From NCBI GenBank assembly GCA_022770525.1, contig JALEHN010000038.1:1-32087 (forward strand): a stretch of 32,087 nucleotides of DNA. The letters run 5' to 3'. The notes beneath the pieces were generated by a model that was not told the DNA's origin, searched no databases, and saw only the letters and a program-made list of their open reading frames with translations. Shown here one piece after another: positions 24,423 through 32,087 of this stretch (within the stretch, counting starts at the first letter, position 1; the number at the start of each line of letters is the position of its first letter). Origin of the DNA: Clostridiales bacterium. GTDB lineage: Bacteria; Bacillota; Clostridia; Lachnospirales; Lachnospiraceae. Made by a program: the position numbers and the translations under genes.

Positions 24423-24887
24423 TTAACGAATAAAGCGTCTCGCTTTAATATATTGGAGTCCCTGCGCTTTAATATAAGCCATATATTCATCAATGTCTTT
24501 AATAAAAGTCCCTTTCTCCTCTCGCCCGTTCTGCCCGATCAGCGTGCGGCAGCCGGCATACATTTCCACATGTCCCACGCCCATCGGCCGCATTTCGTCA
24601 CCGCCTGTAAAAAACAAAAGATCTCCCGGCAGCAGCCGGCAAACTTTTGGATATGGGCCTTCATCAACATCAAATCCCTTATCACTTAAAATCTGAACCG
24701 CTGTATCTTCCCCGATATCCATATGCAAAATTTTCCGGTATACCCACCGAACGACAGACGAACAGTCACCATACCCTTCTTCTACTAAATCCCGGCGGCA
24801 GTCCTGTGTATAAGTAATTTTTCCTCTGAGGTCATACATCTGCTGCACAAGCGCATAACGAAGCAGCTGTGTATTTGCAAAAATCAT
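24423..24887 (-). CDS. Stand-alone NlpC/P60-like cysteine peptidase domain
   Basis: The 154-residue protein consists of essentially one NlpC/P60 domain. Family marks: GDCSSVVRWVY with candidate nucleophile C42, LLPGDLLFF, and GVGHVEMYAG with H106, followed by GQN as possible third polar residue. These enzymes usually cut D-Glu-to-diamino-acid bonds in cell-wall peptides. There is no signal peptide, membrane helix or wall-binding domain, so the enzyme is either cytoplasmic (peptide recycling), released by lysis, or phage-derived. No other phage gene is nearby. The start has AAGGGGAAACAACG before it. It is monocistronic, read toward the pyr operon from which it is separated by a promoter. Confidence 0.82.
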   Translation of the reverse strand: MIFANTQLLRYALVQQMYDLRGKITYTQDCRRDLVEEGYGDCSSVVRWVYRKILHMDIGEDTAVQILSDKGFDVDEGPYPKVCRLLPGDLLFFTGGDEMRPMGVGHVEMYAGCRTLIGQNGREEKGTFIKDIDEYMAYIKAQGLQYIKARRFIR

Positions 24888-24917
24888 CGTTGTTTCCCCT
24901 TAAGCAAAATATAATAC

Positions 24918-24947
24918 AGTATATGCACACAGCGCTAAATCGTGTAA
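24918..24947 (-). promoter_or_regulatory. Possible promoter of the NlpC/P60 gene
   Basis: Minus-strand TTACAC (24942-24947), 18-bp spacer, TATACT (24918-24923), about 31 bp before the ATG. The -10 is good, the -35 only fair. Confidence 0.4.
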
Positions 24948-24991
24948 TTTTTTCTAATAAAATAAATTTTTAAAAAAATTTAAATTTATTG

Positions 24992-25020
24992 TTGACAAAC
25001 AATCATTTATAGTGTATAGT
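24992..25020 (+). promoter_or_regulatory. Promoter of tRNA-Gly
   Basis: Plus-strand TTGACA (24992-24997), 17-bp spacer, TATAGT (25015-25020). It sits about 40 bp upstream of the mature tRNA and is the only plus-strand promoter found. Confidence 0.85.
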
Positions 25021-25060
25021 AATACTTGTCCTTGAGAGATACAAAAAATCTTCAAGATAC

Positions 25061-25132
25061 GCGCGAGTGGCTCAGTGGTGGAGTATCGCCTTGCCAAGGC
25101 GAGGGTCGCGGGTTCGAATCCCGTCTCGCGCT
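25061..25132 (+). tRNA. tRNA-Gly (anticodon GCC)
   Basis: Acceptor arms GCGCGAG and CTCGCGC pair perfectly. The anticodon stem TCGCC/GGCGA encloses loop TTGCCAA with anticodon GCC. The T arm contains GGTTCGAATCCC. The discriminator base is T, as in bacterial glycine tRNAs. The 3' CCA is not encoded. It stands alone with its own promoter, and a T run plus hairpin follow. Confidence 0.96.
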
Positions 25133-25151
25133 TTTTTTATTTTCTGTTTTT

Positions 25152-25187
25152 AAAATCAGCTGCATTAAAATGCAGCTGATTTTTTAT
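25152..25187. terminator. Bidirectional terminator between tRNA-Gly and the DUF885 gene
   Basis: AAAATCAGCTGCAT and its exact complement (25152-25165, 25170-25183) form a 14-bp stem with a 4-nt loop. A T run follows on the plus strand and TTTT on the minus strand. It serves convergent transcription of the tRNA and the lipoprotein gene. Confidence 0.9.
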
Positions 25188-25197
25188 TTTCTTAATC

Positions 25198-26982
25198 TTA
25201 TTTGTTTTTCAAAATTTCCTTGATATAGGCATTGATGTTTTTGCTGACAACATCAAAAATTGCGCCGCCGTCTTTAAGCAAGGCTTCATGAAATGCCTGA
25301 TCATTAAACTGATCCCCCAGTGCTTTCTTAGCATTTTCCTTAAGTTCAAGAATCTCGGCGTATCCGACATAATATGATAAAAATACGGCCGGATTAACCA
25401 GGAGCTGTTGATATAAATCTTTAGACGCCTCACCGTTTAAACCGACAGAAGTCAGATAGTCTGCCAGTTCTTCCTCATTCCAGCCTTCATAATGAATGCC
25501 GATATCAGAAAGAGCCACTGCCATAAAGTTAATATCGTTCATCAGCTGTTCAATTTTAATGGCATCCTCATCAACATCTTCAAGATATTTCAGTGCATAT
25601 TGCTGAACATAAGTCGCATACCCTTCAACAAAGCCATCGGAGGCGGCCACCGTTTTCTGCCAGTTTGTAATATCCAGATCATAACAGTAATTATACTGAT
25701 ACATATGGCCCGGAAACCCTTCATGGGCAACCGTTGCAAAGGTTGACAGACTGCCGATATCCAGTGTATCTTCCCCGGTATTGACACGGATTTTCTGATT
25801 TCCCGAATGATCAAGGGCCGGAATGTTATAGTAAGCTTCTACACCGCTGTTTTCCATATCTTTCGGTAATGGTCTGATGTCATATTGTACATCTTCAATT
25901 TCAGGAAAATCCCCTTTCATCGCTGTACTCAGATCTTCAAGCATTGAATCAAAATCTTCATAGCCTGTTGTTATCTCTCCATTGACCCATGCCATATAGG
26001 AATCCGTGTCGCCAAGAGCCGTCCTCTGCAAATCTTCCAATGATTCAAAAAGACGGTTTTCAAGCATTTTCTGTACTTCCTCAATCGTTTTTGAAGTGCC
26101 GGTGGCACTTCTAAACATCACTTCATAGGCCTCTTTGCCGTTTTTAATGGATGCAAGTCCGCATGTATTATTTTTTGACGGTTCAAGCCGGTCAAGCACC
26201 GATAAAATATTTTCATAAGCAGGTATATAAAAACTTTCATAAACCTCTGCCACCTGCTTTTTATACCCTTCTTTTAACTCCCGGGAAATATCCACAGCAT
26301 CGATATTTTCCTGCATCGAAGCCAATGTAGAGCCATCCATGCCCGCATCAACGACTTTTTTACAGTAACTGCGGATCTCATCAAAATCAATCATTAAGGT
26401 GCCATGGGCTTCCTGTTCAAATAGGAAATCCGCACTGCTGTCAAGATAGGTTTTAACCGATGCAACGATCTGAATCAGCGCCTTGATATCCTCCTCATTT
26501 CTGAGACAAAGATCTGCCAGAACCGTCGGAATCTGCGTATACGAACCGCTTAAAGTAGCAAAATCAAAGCTTATATACTTTAGCGCTTCACTGCTGCCAT
26601 CCAGTGCATTATTTAGCTCATAGGCAAAAGTATCGTAAACATCTTTCTGATCATCGGTCAGTTTACTCCGGTTAAAAGCCTCAAAAGCCTCTCTGCATGC
26701 CTGATTTTCTTCATCGATTTTCTCAAAATAGGCATCATTGATTTCCGGCGATATTTCCACCGGCACTTTTGTGATATCAACACCGAAATTTTCCGGAGTT
26801 TCCATAAAAATATGGGCGTTGAGCCAGTTATCTTCCATCGTTTCAACAAACTGCCGCTCAATAAACGCATCAAAAGCCTCCTGCTCTTTTTTCATACCCA
26901 TACAACCGTTTACAGTTGTGACAGTCAGCATTATTGTAAGAAACAATACGGTAATCTTTTTCATACCTGATTTTTTAAACAC
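25198..26982 (-). CDS. DUF885-family lipoprotein, putative zinc metallopeptidase
   Basis: About 594 residues. The N terminus is a lipoprotein signal (FKKSGMKKITVLFLTIMLT, then VNGC as lipobox), so the mature protein should be anchored outside the membrane. The gluzincin-like motif HEGFPGH is at about 420-426, followed by EGYATY near 453 carrying the likely third ligand; this pair defines DUF885. The family is presumed peptidase or carboxypeptidase; the substrate is unknown. I favour a GTG start at 26982 because AGGAGG lies seven bases upstream; the ATG at 26964 (MKKITVLF) is a possible alternative giving the same signal peptide. The gene follows the ZIP transporter after a 114-bp purine-rich periodic gap. 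A bidirectional terminator lies just behind it. Confidence 0.88.
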   Translation of the reverse strand: MFKKSGMKKITVLFLTIMLTVTTVNGCMGMKKEQEAFDAFIERQFVETMEDNWLNAHIFMETPENFGVDITKVPVEISPEINDAYFEKIDEENQACREAFEAFNRSKLTDDQKDVYDTFAYELNNALDGSSEALKYISFDFATLSGSYTQIPTVLADLCLRNEEDIKALIQIVASVKTYLDSSADFLFEQEAHGTLMIDFDEIRSYCKKVVDAGMDGSTLASMQENIDAVDISRELKEGYKKQVAEVYESFYIPAYENILSVLDRLEPSKNNTCGLASIKNGKEAYEVMFRSATGTSKTIEEVQKMLENRLFESLEDLQRTALGDTDSYMAWVNGEITTGYEDFDSMLEDLSTAMKGDFPEIEDVQYDIRPLPKDMENSGVEAYYNIPALDHSGNQKIRVNTGEDTLDIGSLSTFATVAHEGFPGHMYQYNYCYDLDITNWQKTVAASDGFVEGYATYVQQYALKYLEDVDEDAIKIEQLMNDINFMAVALSDIGIHYEGWNEEELADYLTSVGLNGEASKDLYQQLLVNPAVFLSYYVGYAEILELKENAKKALGDQFNDQAFHEALLKDGGAIFDVVSKNINAYIKEILKNK

Positions 26983-26988
26983 CTTAAA

Positions 26989-27099
26989 ACCTCCTCCTGA
27001 CACTCCGCCGGCATTCTGCTGCCATTTTTCTGCTATATTCCACTATTCTCCTGTCATTTCTTTGCTATTTTTCCGCTATTTTTTGCAATCTTCCTGCTA
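26989..27099 (-). repeat. Degenerate tandem array of ~11-bp units between the ZIP and DUF885 genes
   Basis: On the minus strand the gap reads as ten consecutive 10-13-bp units of form T-A/G-N-C-purine tract. Examples are TAGCGGAAAAA, TAGCAAAGAAA, TGACAGGAGAA, TAGCAGAAAAA, TGGCAGCAGAA and TGCCGGCGGAG. The array starts in the ZIP stop codon and ends in the AGGAGG ribosome site of the lipoprotein gene. Period is close to one helical turn. Confidence 0.7.
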
Positions 27100-27873
27100 C
27101 CCCAAAGTAACATCAAGAATCATCATTATGACAAAACCGACGGCAAAGCCGATGGTTCCGAGATTGCTGTGACTGTCCAAAGATGCCTCCGGTATAAGTT
27201 CTTCCACAACAACATAAATCATTGCGCCGGCTGCAAATGCCAGAAAATAAGGCAAGAACGGAACAAGATAACGAATCAGCGCAATGGTCACTGCGGCTGC
27301 TATCGGCTCTGCGATTCCCGATGCGGCGCCCATGGCAAAGGCTTTAATTCTTGAAGTACCTTCACTGCGCAGCGGCATTGAAATAATCGCCCCTTCAGGG
27401 AAATTTTGGATAGCAATCCCGGCTGACAAAGCAAGAGCGCCGGCCATCGTCATGGAATGCGTACCGGCCATCACACCGGCCCATACAACACCGACAGCCA
27501 TACCTTCCGGTATATTGTGAAGCGTCACTGCCATCACAAGCTTTGTCGTCTTTTTCCATGATTTTTTAGGGCCTTCAGCCTCATTAGAACCGATATGGAT
27601 ATGGGGTGTTATTTTATCCATCATAAGGAGGAAACCGATGCCCAGCAAAAATCCCACGGATGCCGGAAGAAACGAAAGCCGTCCCATACTTTCCGACATT
27701 TCCATCGCCGGCATCAAAAGAGACCAGACGGATGCCGCCACCATAACACCTGAAGCAAATCCCAGCAAAATTTTCTGCAGTGCCGGTTTCATTTCATTTT
27801 TCAGAAAAAAAGCACACGCCGAACCGAGTGCTGTCCCCGCAAAAGGAATCATAAGTCCCGCAAATAAATACAT
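27097..27873 (-). CDS. ZIP-family metal transporter (ZupT/GufA-like)
   Basis: The 258-residue membrane protein probably imports zinc or another divalent metal. About eight membrane segments are visible. The paired signature motifs are intact: HNIPEGMAVG in TM4 and QNFPEGAIISMPLR in TM5, plus an EP motif (SGIAEPIAAAV). A short His-bearing loop (ITPHIHIGSNEAEG) precedes TM4, as in bacterial ZIPs. The start has GAGGAGAAATGCT. It begins about 50 bp after the YkgJ-type gene, without a clear promoter between, and is followed by the DUF885 gene; the three are probably one unit. No metal-regulator site (Zur or MntR type) was recognised. Confidence 0.93.
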   Translation of the reverse strand: MYLFAGLMIPFAGTALGSACAFFLKNEMKPALQKILLGFASGVMVAASVWSLLMPAMEMSESMGRLSFLPASVGFLLGIGFLLMMDKITPHIHIGSNEAEGPKKSWKKTTKLVMAVTLHNIPEGMAVGVVWAGVMAGTHSMTMAGALALSAGIAIQNFPEGAIISMPLRSEGTSRIKAFAMGAASGIAEPIAAAVTIALIRYLVPFLPYFLAFAAGAMIYVVVEELIPEASLDSHSNLGTIGFAVGFVIMMILDVTLG

Positions 27874-27923
27874 AGCATTTCTCCTCGTCGATATTTATAA
27901 AAATCCAGTTTTCACTACTTCTA

Positions 27924-28610
27924 TCAGGTGTTTAAAGAAATTTCCGTCTGCATCAGAAAATCTTTCGCATTTTTCAGTCTTTCTTCAAACCGGGTATAAA
28001 AATCCGTATCCGGATCCAATGGTTTAATAAAAAAATTATTTAAAATATACATATTGACTTTCTTTGGTACTGATTCATCTTTTGTATTTCCAACAAGCCG
28101 CTCAGCATCATTTAAAAAATAATGCCAGTCCGTAATATAACTTTCATACTGCTCAAGCTGCCTGATGCCAAGCCATTTGTGAATTTTTATTTTGCCTCGG
28201 GAACCCCTTTTACATTCATGAACCTGAATAAAATATTTAAAACCCTGATTTTCGTAATACCTGCCCAGCGGAAAAAGCCGGCATATGCCCGGTCTGAAGC
28301 TGTGGATCGTGCACCGCCCGTCTTTATCAAGGAAAGCACAGCAGTTGCCTTCCCGGCTCATTTTAAGGTTTGGAAGAATCACGCCGTCAACAACGTTCAG
28401 CTCGATTTTATCCTGAAGCAGTGACTCAAAAGAACAATCCAGATTTTTTGTCAGGACCGCAATATCCATCGGATCAAGAATGATCGATGTTCCCATATCC
28501 GAACAGCACGCATGACAGCCTTTGCATCCGCCGCAGTCTACTTTTGCCATATCATTCTTCCCGTAAAGTCTGCCATCGGATATTTCCTCTAAAGAAACAT
28601 GACGTTTCAT
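27924..28610 (-). CDS. YkgJ-family cysteine cluster protein
   Basis: A 228-residue cytoplasmic protein with a likely metal or Fe-S cluster. The N-terminal cysteine cluster is CGGCKGCHACC (C26, C29, C32, C35, C36). It is followed by NCCAFLDKDGRCTIHSFRPGICRLFP, the typical second half of the CxxxCxxCC / YkgJ domain. The C-terminal ~100 residues are not recognised. The biochemical role of the family is poorly known; some relatives are linked to protein methylation (FliB-like), but no flagellar gene is nearby. The start has GGGAGATAAAA. A terminator hairpin ends only about 20 bp upstream of the ATG, so expression depends on read-through from glmS or a promoter before the hairpin. Confidence 0.87.
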   Translation of the reverse strand: MKRHVSLEEISDGRLYGKNDMAKVDCGGCKGCHACCSDMGTSIILDPMDIAVLTKNLDCSFESLLQDKIELNVVDGVILPNLKMSREGNCCAFLDKDGRCTIHSFRPGICRLFPLGRYYENQGFKYFIQVHECKRGSRGKIKIHKWLGIRQLEQYESYITDWHYFLNDAERLVGNTKDESVPKKVNMYILNNFFIKPLDPDTDFYTRFEERLKNAKDFLMQTEISLNT

Positions 28611-28629
28611 TTTTATCTCCCTTCATGCC

Positions 28630-28674
28630 AAAAACACCGAAGGCGGATAAAATCAAATATCTTTTATCCGCCTT
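28630..28674 (-). terminator. Terminator of glmM-glmS, inside the ykgJ leader
   Basis: Perfect 13-bp stem AAGGCGGATAAAA (28640-28652) with its complement (28662-28674) around a 9-nt loop. On the minus strand CGGTGTTTTTGG follows. It ends about 20 bp before the YkgJ-type start codon. A candidate -10 TATGAT lies upstream of it (near 28690) but without a good -35. Confidence 0.75.
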
Positions 28675-28739
28675 TTGTATTTTCAGATCATATATTTTTA
28701 AATATTAATGATGACACACAATGCTGTGTATTACCGCTA

Positions 28740-30578
28740 TTATTCAACCGTCACACTCTTTGCAAGATTACGCGGCTTATCAACATCAAGACCTTTAGAT
28801 ACGGATACATAATAGGACAAAAGCTGAAGCGGAATAATCGCAACACTTGTTGTAAAGTAATCCACTGTCTTTGGCACATAAATTGTAAAGTCAGCGATAT
28901 CCTCCATGCTGTAATTACCGTATAAAGTCAGTCCCAGTACTGAAGCACCGCGGCTTCTTACTTCCACAAGGTTACTGATTTCCTTTTCAAACAGCTCCTG
29001 CTGTGTTGCTACACCGATGACCAGAACACCTTCCTCAATCAGAGAAATCGTTCCATGCTTTAATTCACCGGCTGCATATGCCTCGGAATGGATATAGGAA
29101 ATTTCCTTCAACTTCAGTGACCCTTCCATGCTGATGGCATAGTCAAGACCGCGTCCAATGAAAAATACATCCTTTACATGAGAATATTTACTTGCCAGCC
29201 ACTGAATTCTTTCTTTTTCATCAAGAACTCTCTGAATCTTTTCCGGAAGTCTATTTAATTCATCAATATATGCCGCATAATCAGCGTTTGAAATCGCACC
29301 TCTGACTTTTGCAAAAAGCAGAGCAATCATATAAACCGCAGCAAGCTGTGTGCTGTATGCTTTTGTCGTAGCCACGGCAATTTCAGGGCCTGCCCATGTA
29401 TAAAAGACGCTGTCTGCTTCCCTTGCAATAGAACTGCCCACCACATTAACAATACCAAGAACCTTATGTCCCTGTCTCTTTGCCTCACGAAGGGCTGCTA
29501 AAGAATCCGCTGTTTCACCGGACTGACTGATAATAACGACCAGCGTATTTTCCATCAGCAGCGGTTTTCTGTAACGGAATTCTGACGCAATATCCACATC
29601 CACAGGAATCTTTGCCATCTGCTCAAAAACATATTTTGCGCTGGCGCAGACATGATAGGCAGAACCACAGGCAACCATCTGGATACGGCTGATTTTCTGA
29701 ATATCTTCATCGTTCATACCCAGTTCTTCAATAACAATATGGCCATCCCTGATTCTCGGATGGATCGTATCGGCAACAGCCTTTGGCTGCTCATAAATCT
29801 CTTTCAGCATGAAATGCTCAAAACCTTCTTTTTCAGCCGCTTTTGCATCCCATTCCACTGTTTTAAAAGTCTTTTCAATTTCTTCCTGGTCAAGATTATA
29901 AAAATGGATATCCTCGCCTGTTAACACAGCAATGTCCTGATCTTCGATATAACATACCGTCTTTGTATATTTTAAAATTGCAGGAACATCGGATGCAATA
30001 AAATTACCCTGATCTGACTTTCCGATAATCAGCGGGCTGTCTTTACGTACAGCATAAATCGTTCCCGGAATATCCTGGAACAAAATACCGAAAGCGTATG
30101 AACCTCTGACTCTGCCGAGCATTTTTGAAATAGCTTCCAGCGGATTGCCTTTATAATAGTAGTCCAGCAAATGAACAACGACTTCTGTATCTGTCTGGGA
30201 AACAAAAACATAGCCTTTTTTCTGGAGCCACTCTCTTAAATCTTTATAGTTTTCGATAATACCGTTGTGTACGATCGCGATTTTATGATCTTTAGAAAAA
30301 TGCGGATGTGCATTGACAACGGACGGCTCACCATGTGTTGCCCATCTTGTATGGCCGATACCGCATGTACCTTTAACGGCTCTGCCGTTGTCTGTCATTT
30401 CCCTCAGTGCCTGAAGGCGGCCTCTGGCCTTAATGACTTCAATTTCACTTTTTTCCGATGCATTATTTTCAACCGCAATACCTGCTGAATCATAACCTCT
30501 GTATTCTAGTCTTGAAAGACCTTCAATAAGTATCGGAGCGGCATTCTTCACTCCTGTATAACCAACGATACCACACAT
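28740..30578 (-). CDS. glmS: Glutamine--fructose-6-phosphate aminotransferase (isomerizing)
   Basis: Makes glucosamine-6-phosphate for peptidoglycan and other amino-sugar polymers. 612 residues, full length. The N-terminal glutaminase domain has nucleophile C2 in MCGIVGYTG, then RGYDSAG and GHTRWATHG. Two SIS domains follow (ACGSAYHVCASAKY, ISQSGETADSLAAL, FIGRGLDYAISMEGSLKLKEISY), and the C terminus ends NLAKSVTVE as usual. The start lies 2 nt after the glmM stop, and the last codons of glmM (GAGGAGGCG) are its ribosome site, so the two are translationally coupled. There is no room for a glmS ribozyme between them. Confidence 0.98.
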   Translation of the reverse strand: MCGIVGYTGVKNAAPILIEGLSRLEYRGYDSAGIAVENNASEKSEIEVIKARGRLQALREMTDNGRAVKGTCGIGHTRWATHGEPSVVNAHPHFSKDHKIAIVHNGIIENYKDLREWLQKKGYVFVSQTDTEVVVHLLDYYYKGNPLEAISKMLGRVRGSYAFGILFQDIPGTIYAVRKDSPLIIGKSDQGNFIASDVPAILKYTKTVCYIEDQDIAVLTGEDIHFYNLDQEEIEKTFKTVEWDAKAAEKEGFEHFMLKEIYEQPKAVADTIHPRIRDGHIVIEELGMNDEDIQKISRIQMVACGSAYHVCASAKYVFEQMAKIPVDVDIASEFRYRKPLLMENTLVVIISQSGETADSLAALREAKRQGHKVLGIVNVVGSSIAREADSVFYTWAGPEIAVATTKAYSTQLAAVYMIALLFAKVRGAISNADYAAYIDELNRLPEKIQRVLDEKERIQWLASKYSHVKDVFFIGRGLDYAISMEGSLKLKEISYIHSEAYAAGELKHGTISLIEEGVLVIGVATQQELFEKEISNLVEVRSRGASVLGLTLYGNYSMEDIADFTIYVPKTVDYFTTSVAIIPLQLLSYYVSVSKGLDVDKPRNLAKSVTVE

Positions 30579-30580
30579 AA

Positions 30581-31939
30581 TTACGCCTCCTCATAACCTT
30601 TGCTTCGAATCACTTCTATAACTTCATCAACATATTGACTGCAAATTTCAATTGACGGTGCTTCAACCATTACACGGACAACAGGCTCTGTACCGCTCTC
30701 ACGGACAAGAATACGTCCGTCATCACCAAGACGTTGTTCGACCGCATCAACTGCGGCGCGGACAGCCTCATCAGCCTGAGCTGCGGCTTTATCTGTCACA
30801 CGGATATTTTTCAGTACCTGAGGATAGACTTTAAGCGGTGCCACAAGTTCTGACAGTGTCATACCCTTTTCAAGCATCACTTCCATCATTTTAATGGCTG
30901 TCAGTATACCGTCACCTGTGGTCGCATATTTTTTGAAAATAATATGTCCGGACTGTTCGCCGCCGATACGGTAGCCGTTGTTTGCCATACTTTCATATAC
31001 GTATTTATCGCCAACCGCGGTCTTTTCGTACGCGATACCGGCTTCATCAAGAGCTTTGTAAAGGCCGAAGTTTGACATCACTGTCGTCACAACTTTATTG
31101 CCCACAAGCTTGCCCCGTTCCTTAAGGTAACAGCCATAAATATAAATAATCGCATCGCCGTCGATCACATTACCCTTTTCATCCACAGCAAGACATCTGT
31201 CCGCATCACCGTCAAAAGCAAATCCGGCATCAAGCTGATGCTCAATGACATACTTTTGAAGCACTTCAATATGCGTAGAACCGCATCCTTCATTGATATT
31301 GCTGCCATCCGGACAGTCATTGATCACAAATGTTTTTGCACCGAGATTTTCAAATACTCTTCTTGCAATCATCCATGAACTGCCGTTGGCACAGTCAAGA
31401 CCGATTTTCTTTCCGGCAAAAGACCGCATGGCCAGTGACTCAAGAAAAGCCATATAGTCTTCTCTGCTGCCGGCATAATCTACCGTACGTCCGATGTTTT
31501 CTTTCGTTGCCATAGGAATCTCACCGGATATACCATCAATATATGCTTCAACTTTTAAAATTGTATCTTCTTCCATCTTTTCACCGGCTGCATTAATCAG
31601 CTTTATTCCGTTATCATAGTACGTATTATGGCTGGCTGAAATCATAATACCGCAGTCCATATTTTTTGTACGGACAATATAGGCAACAGATGGTGTCGTT
31701 GTCACATGCATTAAATAGGCGTCAGCACCCGATGCCGTAATCCCCGAAACAAGGGAAAATTCAAACATATAGGAAGATAAGCGGGTATCCTTTCCTATTA
31801 AAATACGGCATCTTTCACCGTTTTCTTTTCTGCGGCTGTAATACCAGCCAAGAAAACGTCCGATTTTATATGCATGATCTGCCGTCAATGTCACATTGGC
31901 CTCTCCGCGGAAGCCATCTGTTCCAAAATATTTAGCCAT
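30581..31939 (-). CDS. glmM: Phosphoglucosamine mutase
   Basis: Converts glucosamine-6-P to glucosamine-1-P, the step before UDP-GlcNAc synthesis. About 452 residues. Features: YFGTDGFRG at the N terminus, phosphoserine loop MISASHNTYYDNGIK (active Ser about 103; the usual Pro after HN is Thr), metal site DGDADR, sugar loop GGEQSGH and phosphate-binding RESGTEPVVRV. I start at 31939 because AAGGAGATTTATACC precedes that ATG and MAKYFGTDG is the family N terminus; an in-frame ATG ten codons upstream has no ribosome site. First gene of glmM-glmS, behind a promoter with a perfect palindrome at its start site. Confidence 0.97.
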   Translation of the reverse strand: MAKYFGTDGFRGEANVTLTADHAYKIGRFLGWYYSRRKENGERCRILIGKDTRLSSYMFEFSLVSGITASGADAYLMHVTTTPSVAYIVRTKNMDCGIMISASHNTYYDNGIKLINAAGEKMEEDTILKVEAYIDGISGEIPMATKENIGRTVDYAGSREDYMAFLESLAMRSFAGKKIGLDCANGSSWMIARRVFENLGAKTFVINDCPDGSNINEGCGSTHIEVLQKYVIEHQLDAGFAFDGDADRCLAVDEKGNVIDGDAIIYIYGCYLKERGKLVGNKVVTTVMSNFGLYKALDEAGIAYEKTAVGDKYVYESMANNGYRIGGEQSGHIIFKKYATTGDGILTAIKMMEVMLEKGMTLSELVAPLKVYPQVLKNIRVTDKAAAQADEAVRAAVDAVEQRLGDDGRILVRESGTEPVVRVMVEAPSIEICSQYVDEVIEVIRSKGYEEA

Positions 31940-32015
31940 GGTATAAATCTCCTTAGTAAAAATAAACATTGTCTGAAAGTTTTTTCAAACATTGATTTAA
32001 TGTTCAAAGTAGTTT

Positions 32016-32031
32016 AAAACATTAATGTTTT
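32016..32031 (-). promoter_or_regulatory. Perfect 16-bp palindrome over the glmM-glmS start site
   Basis: AAAACATTAATGTTTT lies directly downstream of the -10 (32033-32038), over the predicted start near 32026. A second, imperfect inverted repeat sharing AACATT/AATGTT is at 31984-32008. Together they look like a two-site operator. Confidence 0.5.
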
Positions 32032-32032
32032 T

Positions 32033-32061
32033 ATTATAAAACAAATGGCAAATATAAGCAA
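32033..32061 (-). promoter_or_regulatory. Promoter of glmM-glmS
   Basis: Minus-strand TTGCTT (32056-32061), 17-bp spacer, perfect -10 TATAAT (32033-32038). Leader to the glmM ATG is about 87 nt. Confidence 0.7.
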
Positions 32062-32087
32062 ACCTTTTTTGTATTTAAAAAGGTACG

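Noticed and set aside
25026-25223. 65-codon open frame across tRNA-Gly
   Set aside because: It consists of the tRNA and its terminator read as protein; the tRNA fold explains the sequence.

Overview
The window looks like chromosomal DNA of a low-to-moderate GC Firmicute, most likely a Lachnospiraceae-type clostridium. Reasons: AGGAGG-type ribosome sites, consensus sigma-A promoters, a mcsA-mcsB-clpC-radA stress cluster, the small Lachnospiraceae protein usually labelled 'endosialidase', and class 1B pyrD/pyrK. The taxon is an inference from gene content; no rRNA is present. Every protein gene lies on the minus strand. The only plus-strand gene is one tRNA-Gly. No insertion sequence, prophage, CRISPR array or origin was seen.

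Layout. 1-1.98 kb: start of an ABC permease gene and its ATPase (BMP/nucleoside type). They sit behind a strong promoter, a leader with four tandem ~30-nt repeats, and an intrinsic terminator just before the gene. 1.98-8.83 kb: protein quality control cluster, in transcription order gntR - mcsA - mcsB - clpC - small unknown protein - radA. The usual first gene, ctsR, is absent and a YtrA-type GntR repressor takes its place. McsB has lost its recognisable catalytic residues. 8.84-13.74 kb: RND efflux pump with a ~300-residue coiled-coil insertion, followed by its TetR repressor, with a TetR-type palindrome just downstream of the promoter. 13.8-17.25 kb: an MsbA-like ABC exporter and an ABC-F protein. 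17.36-20.31 kb: a J-domain protein with a FUS-like low-complexity linker and cysteine-rich tail, then a short-tailed DnaK. 20.34-24.38 kb: pyrC-pyrF-pyrK-pyrD, pyrimidine synthesis from carbamoyl-aspartate to orotate, plus OMP decarboxylase. 24.4-25.2 kb: a lone NlpC/P60 domain gene and the tRNA-Gly. 25.2-28.6 kb: YkgJ-type cysteine-cluster protein, ZIP metal transporter and a DUF885 lipoprotein peptidase. 28.6-32.06 kb: glmM-glmS, the UDP-GlcNAc precursor pathway, with a perfect palindrome over the predicted start site and no room for a glmS ribozyme.

Most of the window is ordinary core genome. The points most worth testing are the repeat-plus-terminator leader upstream of the ABC ATPase, the degenerate McsB in a ctsR-less clp operon, the RND coiled-coil insertion, the J-protein/DnaK pair, and a degenerate 11-bp tandem array between the ZIP and DUF885 genes. 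All family assignments were made by reading motifs; no database search was run.
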